The notes below the pieces were generated by a model, which saw only the letters and a list, made by a program, of their open reading frames with translations, did not search any database and had not been told where the DNA came from. From assembly GCA_937921555.1 (NCBI GenBank), contig CAKZUV010000132.1, positions 1 through 44,114 on the forward strand: a stretch of DNA of 44,114 nucleotides, in the 5' to 3' direction. The position numbers and the translations under genes were made by a program. Every line of letters begins with the position of its first letter. The first letter of the stretch is position 1. Shown in pieces: positions 37,575 to 44,114 of this stretch. Source of the DNA: an uncultured Saprospiraceae bacterium (GTDB taxonomy: Bacteria > Bacteroidota > Bacteroidia > Chitinophagales > Saprospiraceae).

Positions 37575-38303
37575 TTATCCTCCCAGGACAGTTTTTAATA
37601 TTTTATGTGCATTAATTTCTGGCAGACCTTCGACGTGAAAACGGTAATAATCGATCAATCCGGTGAGTAGATTTTCCCGGTTTTGCCGGGTTATTTGAAT
37701 CTCGTGAGCATTTTCAATATTATTTTTCAAAAAAACATCTAACAGCTGACTTGTTTCTTCCTCCAGATATTTGCCATTCGGAGGAGGAATCTCTGTAAAT
37801 GTTCCTTCCTGCAAATCGAAAAAAGGTGTTTGTGCGGTATATTTCCCGGAAGGAAAAAATCCCAGATAAGCGGATAATTTCAGCATGACGGCCAGATGGA
37901 AGTTATAGATCGGATCAGTAGTTTTATCCAGATAACAAATTGTATTGAATAAAAAACTGAATAGTGGTTGATTTTTTTCCCGCTCTTTGATCGTTTTTTG
38001 CATGATCTCCAGCAGGAAAAGACCGATTGCGCCTTTTTTGATATCAAAGGGGATAGACTCGAACAAATAGGCTGCTTTTATTTCTTTAATCCGGCAGAGG
38101 TCTTTATCTTCCCGGTGGTAGACGACTGTCTCAACAAGGGACATTACTTGTAGTAATCCCGCGCTAACTTTTGCTTTTTTACTGCGTACACCACTAATGA
38201 TATAAGAGCGCAGGCCAAGTTCTTCGGTAAAAATGTCCGTTATTATACTTGTTTCAGAATATTTGATAGATCTGAAGACGATACCTGAGGTTTTAACTAG
38301 CAC
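37575..38303 (-). CDS. recO: DNA repair protein RecO
   Basis: RecO helps load RecA at single-stranded gaps by displacing SSB with RecR and RecF. The 242-residue protein has the N-terminal OB fold (MLVKTSGIVFRSIKYSETSI, IITDIFTEELGLRSYIISGV) and a helical C-terminal domain. The zinc-finger cysteines of some RecO proteins are absent here, as in many Bacteroidota. It is divergent from the response regulator across 247 AT-rich bases in which I find no clear promoter pair. Confidence 0.92.
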   Translation of the reverse strand: MLVKTSGIVFRSIKYSETSIITDIFTEELGLRSYIISGVRSKKAKVSAGLLQVMSLVETVVYHREDKDLCRIKEIKAAYLFESIPFDIKKGAIGLFLLEIMQKTIKEREKNQPLFSFLFNTICYLDKTTDPIYNFHLAVMLKLSAYLGFFPSGKYTAQTPFFDLQEGTFTEIPPPNGKYLEEETSQLLDVFLKNNIENAHEIQITRQNRENLLTGLIDYYRFHVEGLPEINAHKILKTVLGG

Positions 38304-38550
38304 AATTTTTGCATTAAAATATCACTAATAAAGGGATAATAATTCAAATTATAAGGATGTTTATCTAAAAATTTAGTATCTATCATGTCACTTTTATCTA
38401 TTTTTGTGAAGCTTTTTCGGATGTTGTAGAACAATATTTGCTTTGTATCTTGTATCTGTTTAACCAGGATCAACAATTATATTTTTCTGGCACCAATAGA
38501 AAAAAATTTAAAAAAAGTAACCTAAAATCACTACTTAACCTATCAAGCTA

Positions 38551-38973
38551 ATGATCAAAAGAAAAAAAATTCTACTCGCAGAAGACAATCTTGCCGACGT
38601 AGAACTTACTAAAATGGCGCTCAAGGAAATTGGTCTTCCCCTTGATCTCATCCATTTTTTTGATGGACAAGAATTGGTGAATCATATTCAAAATAACTCT
38701 TTAGAAGATATTGCTTTGATTTTGCTTGACCTTAATATGCCCCGTATGGGTGGGGTAGATGTGCTTCGCACGTTTTCTTTAAATGAAGATTTTAAGAAAA
38801 TTCCAGTAGTGGTTTTTTCCTCTTCTACCCACGAAAATGACGTAAATACCTGTTACGATTTTGGTGCCAACGCTTATGTTTGTAAGCCTATTGATATCAA
38901 TGATTTTACCAGAACAATTAATTCGATTACCCAATTCTGGGGAGCCATTAATGTACTTCCTACCTACGCCTAA
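38551..38973 (+). CDS. Single-domain response regulator
   Basis: This 140-residue receiver-domain-only protein has the acidic pair in [10 protein letters not shown], the phosphoacceptor aspartate in [14 protein letters not shown], Thr/Ser in [13 protein letters not shown] and the conserved lysine in [11 protein letters not shown]. It resembles Rcp1-type regulators that work with a phytochrome or hybrid histidine kinase, but no kinase gene is adjacent, so its partner is elsewhere. Its stop codon overlaps that of queG on the other strand by four bases. Confidence 0.93.
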   Translation: MIKRKKILLAEDNLADVELTKMALKEIGLPLDLIHFFDGQELVNHIQNNSLEDIALILLDLNMPRMGGVDVLRTFSLNEDFKKIPVVVFSSSTHENDVNTCYDFGANAYVCKPIDINDFTRTINSITQFWGAINVLPTYA

Positions 38974-39902
38974 TCTTTACTAAGAAAGTCAATATTCCTT
39001 TTCAATCCCGAAAATTTGGTTCTTTTAACCGCTGACTTTTTAAATACTTTCCGAAATACGCTTTCTGTTATTTCTTCCCAATCTTCTTTATGCATTTCCA
39101 ATAAGTCCGGATGTGGTTCAAAGGATGGTTCATTGTGTCTTTTCGCAAATCGGTTCCAGGGACAAACTTCCTGACAGATATCGCAGCCAAACATCCAGTT
39201 TTCAAATTTACCCTGATATTCCACCGGGAGTGCTTCTTTTAATTCGATTGTAAAATAAGAAATACATTTGCTACCATCCAACACATAACCTTCCGGTGAA
39301 ATTGCTTCCGTCGGACAAGCATCAATACATTTGGTACATCGTCCACAATAGTCTTTGATGGGATGATCGTATACCAATTCTAAATCAATAATCAGTTCTG
39401 CCAAAAAAAAGTATGACCCCTGTTTGGGCGTAATCAACAATGTATTTTTTCCGACCCATCCCGTACCGCTGCGCCGGGCCCAGTCTCTTTCCAGCACCGG
39501 AGCGGAGTCCACAAAACATCTTCCCTCAACCGGCCCTATCTTGTTACGAATACCATCCAGCAATTTCCGCAACTGGTCTTTGACTACGAAGTGGTAGTCT
39601 TTTCCGTAGGCATATTGAGAAATTTTTGGGGCGGCGGAATCTTTTTGTTTTTCCGGATTATGATAATTGTATAACAATGAAATAACGGTCTTTGCGCCGG
39701 GCACTAATTTTCGGGGATCAATTCTTTTCTCAAAATGATTGGCCATGTAATGCATTTGACCGTGTTTACCCTGATTCAACCAGGCTTCGAGGCGTTGTGC
39801 TTCCGGTTCCATTTTTTCAGCTTTCGCAAAACCAGCTGCGTGGAATCCCAAATCTGTAGCCATTTGGCTAATCAGACTGGTGTATTGTTGTTTGTTAACC
39901 AC
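38970..39902 (-). CDS. queG: Epoxyqueuosine reductase
   Basis: QueG reduces epoxyqueuosine to queuosine in tRNA, using cobalamin and two [4Fe-4S] clusters. The 310-residue protein has the N-terminal cobalamin-binding region ([20 protein letters not shown]) and two ferredoxin-like clusters, [16 protein letters not shown] and [13 protein letters not shown]. The length fits the short form without the HEAT-repeat extension. Its start is 3 bases after the stop of the helicase gene, so it is co-transcribed with it. Its end overlaps the convergent response-regulator gene by 4 bases. Confidence 0.95.
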   Translation of the reverse strand: MVNKQQYTSLISQMATDLGFHAAGFAKAEKMEPEAQRLEAWLNQGKHGQMHYMANHFEKRIDPRKLVPGAKTVISLLYNYHNPEKQKDSAAPKISQYAYGKDYHFVVKDQLRKLLDGIRNKIGPVEGRCFVDSAPVLERDWARRSGTGWVGKNTLLITPKQGSYFFLAELIIDLELVYDHPIKDYCGRCTKCIDACPTEAISPEGYVLDGSKCISYFTIELKEALPVEYQGKFENWMFGCDICQEVCPWNRFAKRHNEPSFEPHPDLLEMHKEDWEEITESVFRKVFKKSAVKRTKFSGLKRNIDFLSKD

Positions 39903-39905
39903 GGG

Positions 39906-42209
39906 CTATTCTACGATTTGCAACTTCGCAAATTTGAGCATGAGGCGTCGCTCCGGTGAATCGATATTTTCAAATAAAATAGTGGCTACTTTATTCTTTT
40001 CGTTACCATCGATGTTCATTACTTTGCCTTTTCCAAACTTCATGTGTAGTACCTCCATTCCTTCTTCAATCGCCGAACCGGGACTGGGTTTAAAGTCTTT
40101 CGGATCAATTTTAAATTCGTTGACCCGATTCATTTTACGTTTCTTGAAATTTCCCACCACGCCGGAACTTCTTCTTTTGGCAGCAATGGTTGCACCTCCT
40201 CCCTGCGCCGTCGATCCGCCTCCGGTATCATGCAGGTGAGACGGAGCGATTTCCAGTAAGAAACGGCTGGGTTTATTATATTTCATCTCCCCAAACTTAT
40301 AGCGGCTATTCGCGAAAGTCAGCGTCAGATTGGTTTCTGCCCGGGTAATTGCTACGTAGAACAATCTTCTCTCTTCGTCCATTTGCTCCATATCATCCAC
40401 CGCCCGGAAAGAAGGAAATAATTTTTCTTCCAATCCTACTACAAAAATAGATTTGAATTCAAGTCCTTTCGCCGCATGAACCGACATCATGGTGATATAA
40501 TCGTCGTCTTCCTCTTTTTTATCGGCATCGGTGAGCAGTGCAATGTTTTGAAGATAGGCAGACAATGATTTTTCAGAACTTCCGTCTTCTCTGACTTCAT
40601 CATCTTCCACAAAATCTTTGATACCGTCCAGCAGACTATTGATATTTTCCATACGTCCCATACCTTCAATGGTGGTATCTCTTTTCAACAAGTCCAACAG
40701 TCCGCTTTGGCGGGCGATATACGAAGCGGCCTCGTGCGCATTATGTCTTTTCATCCGGTCTGCAAATACCTTGATCGTTGACTTAAAATCCAGCAGGCCT
40801 GATTTGGCTCTACTTTTTGCGGGAAAAGTTTTAATAGCTTCCCAGATATTCAAATTTTGTTCGCTTGCGTGAGCGCTTAAATTGGCAATGGTTGTAGCGC
40901 CAATTCCCCGTCGCGGATAATTTACGATTCGTCGGAAAGCTTCTTCGTCAGCGTGGTTGACCGTGAGGCGGAGGTATGCAATGAAATCTTTTATTTCCTT
41001 TCTTTGGTAGAAAGATTGACCACCGATTATTCGATATGGCAGATTGTACCGGCGTAAAAATTCTTCAAAAATTCTGGACTGGGCGTTGGTCCGGTAAAGG
41101 ATGGCGATATCGCTGTTGCGAAAATGAATTCTATTTTTTTGTTCAACAATCAAATCTGCAACCCTCCTTCCTTCGTCGGTATCAGATACACAACGGATGA
41201 TTTTTATTTTATCTCCTACGCCCTTGTGCGACCATATTTTTTTAGGAATTTGTTTTGAATTATTCTGGATCACTTCGTTGGCAGCCTGAACGATATGCTC
41301 GGTGGAACGATAGTTTTGTTCCAGTTTAAACGTCTTCAGGTCTTTAAAATCTTTTTCAAAATCAAGAATATTCTCAATCGTTGCGCCCCGGAACGCGTAG
41401 ATACTTTGAGCATCATCTCCAACCGCACAAATATTATTAGGACTATCTTTGTAGACGGTTAATTTTTTTAGAATACTGTATTGTAAATAGTTCGTATCCT
41501 GAAACTCATCCACCATCAGGTACTTGAATTTTTGCTGATATTTTTCACAGACATTGTCTTTATTTTCGTGTAACAAGACAAACAACTTATAGAGTAAATC
41601 ATCAAAATCCATCGCATCTGCCCGTTTGCAACGAGACATATATTTTTTATATATCTCCAAGAAATGCGGCATTTTGGAAGCCCGGTCCTGCGTAAGTAAC
41701 TGCTGATCCCGTTCGTATAGTTTTGGGGAAATCAAATTACTTTTTGCCGAAGAAATTCGAGAACGAACGGTATTTACGTTATAGTTATCTTTATTAAGAT
41801 TGAGTTCTTTGATAATCGATTTGATAACGCTTTTACTATCATCGGAATCATAGATCGTAAAGTTTGATTTATATCCTAATTTATCGGCTTCCACTCTGAG
41901 GATTCTCGCGAAGATAGAGTGAAAAGTTCCAGCCCAAACACTTCTGGCTTTTTCTCCAACGACCGCAGCGATTCGATTTTTCATTTCCTTGGCTGCCTTG
42001 TTTGTAAAAGTAAGAGCGAGGATTTCCCAGGGAGCGGTGCCCTGTTCGATCAGATAAGCAATGCGGTAAGTCAGCACCCTTGTCTTTCCGGAACCCGGAC
42101 CTGCCACTACCAGGACAGGACCTTCGGTAGTAGTGACCGCGGCTCGTTGTACTTCGTTGAGTTCATTTAAGTAACTCGAAGTTACCTGCTCCTCTTTTTT
42201 TTCAGACAT
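39906..42209 (-). CDS. UvrD/PcrA-type superfamily 1 DNA helicase
   Basis: The 767-residue ATP-dependent 3'-5' helicase has Walker A GPGSGKTRVLTYRIAYL at about 37-53, motif Ia LTFTNKAAKEMKNRI, the DExx-box MVDEFQDTNYLQYSIL, motif III AVGDDAQSIYAFRGA and the C-terminal motifs TMMSVHAAKGLEFKSIFVVG and ERRLFYVAITRAETNLTL. A linker rich in Gly and Lys precedes a short C-terminal domain. It belongs to mismatch and nucleotide-excision repair or replication-conflict roles. It follows the AhpD-like gene by 17 bases on the same strand. Confidence 0.95.
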   Translation of the reverse strand: MSEKKEEQVTSSYLNELNEVQRAAVTTTEGPVLVVAGPGSGKTRVLTYRIAYLIEQGTAPWEILALTFTNKAAKEMKNRIAAVVGEKARSVWAGTFHSIFARILRVEADKLGYKSNFTIYDSDDSKSVIKSIIKELNLNKDNYNVNTVRSRISSAKSNLISPKLYERDQQLLTQDRASKMPHFLEIYKKYMSRCKRADAMDFDDLLYKLFVLLHENKDNVCEKYQQKFKYLMVDEFQDTNYLQYSILKKLTVYKDSPNNICAVGDDAQSIYAFRGATIENILDFEKDFKDLKTFKLEQNYRSTEHIVQAANEVIQNNSKQIPKKIWSHKGVGDKIKIIRCVSDTDEGRRVADLIVEQKNRIHFRNSDIAILYRTNAQSRIFEEFLRRYNLPYRIIGGQSFYQRKEIKDFIAYLRLTVNHADEEAFRRIVNYPRRGIGATTIANLSAHASEQNLNIWEAIKTFPAKSRAKSGLLDFKSTIKVFADRMKRHNAHEAASYIARQSGLLDLLKRDTTIEGMGRMENINSLLDGIKDFVEDDEVREDGSSEKSLSAYLQNIALLTDADKKEEDDDYITMMSVHAAKGLEFKSIFVVGLEEKLFPSFRAVDDMEQMDEERRLFYVAITRAETNLTLTFANSRYKFGEMKYNKPSRFLLEIAPSHLHDTGGGSTAQGGGATIAAKRRSSGVVGNFKKRKMNRVNEFKIDPKDFKPSPGSAIEEGMEVLHMKFGKGKVMNIDGNEKNKVATILFENIDSPERRLMLKFAKLQIVE

Positions 42210-42226
42210 TCGATTGATGTATAGTA

Positions 42227-42580
42227 TTATGAGTTTGTTTTTTCTTCTTCCAGTGCTTCCCAGTATTCCAGTGCTCTTCGGGTGTGTGGAATACAGATAG
42301 AACCTCCGACCAGGTTTGCGATCGCAAAAACTTCAAAAGCTTCCTCTTTGGTAACGCCCAGTTCAAAGCAAGTTCCCAGATGATAGGCGATGCAATCATC
42401 ACAACGCAGCACCATAGAGGCCACCAATCCTAGCAATTCTTTTGTCTTTGAAGGTAATGCACCATCCTGATATGCGTTGGTATCCAGATTAAAAAAACGC
42501 TTCAGCACTTTGTTATCACTCGCAAGGAGTTTTTCGTTCATTTTTTTTCTGTACGAATTAAATTCTTCTACTTTATTCAT
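42227..42580 (-). CDS. Carboxymuconolactone decarboxylase/AhpD-like protein
   Basis: The 117-residue protein has the AhpD-like redox motif CDDC (Cys60, Cys63) followed by IAYH with the conserved histidine 67. The segment GVTKEEAFEVFAIANLVGGS is the usual helical core. Family members act as peroxidase partners or decarboxylases, and this one has no assigned substrate. It is the second gene of a likely unit of membrane protein, AhpD-like protein, helicase and queG, with gaps of 9, 17 and 3 bases. Confidence 0.88.
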   Translation of the reverse strand: MNKVEEFNSYRKKMNEKLLASDNKVLKRFFNLDTNAYQDGALPSKTKELLGLVASMVLRCDDCIAYHLGTCFELGVTKEEAFEVFAIANLVGGSICIPHTRRALEYWEALEEEKTNS

Positions 42581-42589
42581 TTTCTTTAT

Positions 42590-43060
42590 TTATACGGTTC
42601 CACGATTTTTCCATCGCCATAACGATATGACTAATCTGAATGGTAAGACGATTGCAGCCATAACACTACCTACCCCAAATAGTATTAATTCATTTCTGAT
42701 AAAACTACTAATCTGTTGTTGATTAAGGGCCGAGCCGGAAGACAGGAACGAATCCATTCCATTTTCGTCTATGTAAGTCTGAAAAAAATTTATTCCGCTG
42801 ATCAGGTAGGCGATAAAAGGAATACTCAATAGGATGATCGCTACTTTTACTAAATGCGCGTTTGCCAGAATGGTAAATCTCAGTAGAAAAATATACCGGC
42901 TAAAAGTTACAAATACAATTATGTAGATGATATTCAGTGTTAGAAAAGGATAATTGTCCGTGTATTGCAGAATTGGATAAATGATCGCAGTCACGAGTAA
43001 CACCGTGACCAACCACCAGATTAATTCCATTTTTATTGACAAATTTCTTGACTGATCCAT
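42590..43060 (-). CDS. Membrane protein of unknown function
   Basis: The 156-residue protein has about four hydrophobic segments, at about 13-30, 39-57, 71-91 and 128-145 (for example LIWWLVTVLLVTAIIYPILQ). A polar loop with FLSSGSALNQQQISSF lies between the third and fourth. I do not recognise the family; it has the look of a small Yip1-like membrane protein. It is the most upstream gene of the helicase unit and is separated from the rRNA operon by 260 bases with only a terminator in them. Confidence 0.7.
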   Translation of the reverse strand: MDQSRNLSIKMELIWWLVTVLLVTAIIYPILQYTDNYPFLTLNIIYIIVFVTFSRYIFLLRFTILANAHLVKVAIILLSIPFIAYLISGINFFQTYIDENGMDSFLSSGSALNQQQISSFIRNELILFGVGSVMAAIVLPFRLVISLWRWKNRGTV

Positions 43061-43283
43061 ACAACATTTTGTTTTGGCAAAGTAAGAATTTTTTTCCGAA
43101 ACTCTTAGTCAGTACGCTGTAATTATAACTGAAAATCAGCAGATTTTCTCAGAAGTGTGATTTCCGTTTTTTTTTACCTTCGGGAAGTATAAAATTGTAG
43201 AATGGGATTCAGGATTTTTTGAGTTGCGGATGGAGTAGATGTATGAATTTTTGGTTTGGTAGAATGGTATGTCTATAAAAGGA

Positions 43284-43316
43284 GAAGGCCCGCATTCGAT
43301 TGAATAACGGGCCTTC
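43284..43316 (-). terminator. Terminator of the rRNA operon
   Basis: GAAGGCCCG pairs with CGGGCCTTC, with a further ATTC/GAAT pairing inside. On the minus strand it is followed by TCCTTTTATAG. It lies just after the 5S gene. The rest of 43061-43283 has no supported gene. Confidence 0.85.
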
Positions 43317-43322
43317 ATAAAG

Positions 43323-43433
43323 TTTGGCGGCGACCTACTCTCCCACCTTAATCGGCAGTACCATCGGCGCTGAGGAGCTTAACTACTCTGTTCGGAATGG
43401 GAAGAGGTGATCCTCCTCGCTGTAGCCACCAAA
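43323..43433 (-). rRNA. rrf: 5S ribosomal RNA
   Basis: On the minus strand the block begins TTGGTGGCTACAGCGAGGAG and contains the conserved CCATTCCGAACAGAG loop and the closing GGGAGAGTAGGTCGCCGCCA. It is about 111 bases long, the normal size. The ends are estimated from pairing of the terminal stem. It belongs to the same leftward rRNA operon as the 23S gene, separated from it by about 200 AT-rich bases without a tRNA. Confidence 0.95.
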
Positions 43434-43636
43434 ATTCTTTCGAGATCATTACTCTGATTTTCATCAAAACAACCCCTCGCTTATTTCTTTTTGTTAAATA
43501 ATTAATTAGTTAATTAACCATTTAACATTGAACAGTATTGAAAGTAGTAAAACACGCTCATCAAAGCGTCATAAAAGCAAAATTGAAAACTTAAACTCAC
43601 TCCATTTTAATTTCTAATCGAAATCTGAAAAAAAAT

Positions 43637-44114
<478 letters not shown>

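Noticed and set aside
38485-38510. Sigma-54 promoter upstream of the response regulator
   Set aside because: TGGCACC is present but the GC pair expected 10 bases after the GG is missing (the bases are AA).
43136-43318. A 60-residue minus-strand frame between the rRNA operon and the membrane protein
   Set aside because: It overlaps the rRNA terminator hairpin and has no recognisable protein features or start signals.
43434-43636. tRNA genes in the spacer between 23S and 5S
   Set aside because: The spacer is AT-rich and shows no cloverleaf or conserved T-loop sequence.

Overview
The window comes from a chromosome of a member of the Bacteroidota, most likely from the Saprospiria/Lewinella neighbourhood, although the exact genus cannot be fixed from the sequence alone. 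The main evidence is two proteins with type IX secretion (T9SS) sorting domains (one type A, one type B), a DUF6089-type outer-membrane protein, several -7 elements of the TAnnTTTG type, many lipoproteins and few Shine-Dalgarno sequences. No phage, plasmid, insertion sequence or CRISPR array was found. Most of the window is housekeeping DNA.

Layout. 1-9.05 kb is mostly leftward: a GbsR/MarR regulator, gcvT, a HEAT-repeat cyclophilin lipoprotein, a class A penicillin-binding protein (PBP), aroB, and an overlapping pair made of a small monooxygenase-fold protein and an S-adenosylmethionine hydrolase. 9.2-15.5 kb is rightward: phoH, an OsmC-like protein, aroA, a pabB-like gene, a radical SAM/SPASM gene and an exonuclease III gene. 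15.5-22.8 kb holds two tandem thioredoxin-fold/TPR paralogues, a GH25 lysozyme-like lipoprotein, a class III aminotransferase, a DoxX-like protein and rpoN. 23.2-25.2 kb has an aminopeptidase P gene and a 43-residue membrane protein with its own terminator. 25.5-28 kb has an OmpA-like lipoprotein, a three-box DnaA-site cluster, yjbQ and a DUF6089 barrel. 28.2-33.8 kb is a leftward secreted-protein cluster. 33.9-43.1 kb returns to housekeeping genes (RsmI-like methylase, second class A PBP, recO, a response regulator, queG, a UvrD/PcrA helicase, an AhpD-like protein and a membrane protein). The right edge is the end of an rRNA operon, 5S and the 3' part of 23S, transcribed leftward.

The most interesting locus is 28.2-33.8 kb. 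A gene for a secreted zinc metalloprotease has eight copies of the tetranucleotide CTTT inside its signal-peptide codons. In this sequence the only plausible ATG is out of frame with the protease and would yield an 18-residue peptide. Adding one CTTT unit, or removing two, would join the ATG to a normal signal peptide and a protein of about 548 residues. This looks like a contingency (phase-variation) switch. The next two genes, a lipoprotein and a T9SS type A protein, follow at gaps of 19 and 1 bases and could be switched with it by polarity.

Other points worth a second look are three perfect TTATCCACA boxes beside an AT-rich stretch (a possible DnaA-binding or origin-like site, although the leftward rRNA operon argues against a chromosomal origin here), a six-unit 17-bp tandem repeat with an inverted counterpart 200 bp away, a perfect 19-bp-stem palindrome and a potential G-quadruplex tract. 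Shikimate-pathway genes are split between aroB (leftward) and aroA-pabB (rightward).
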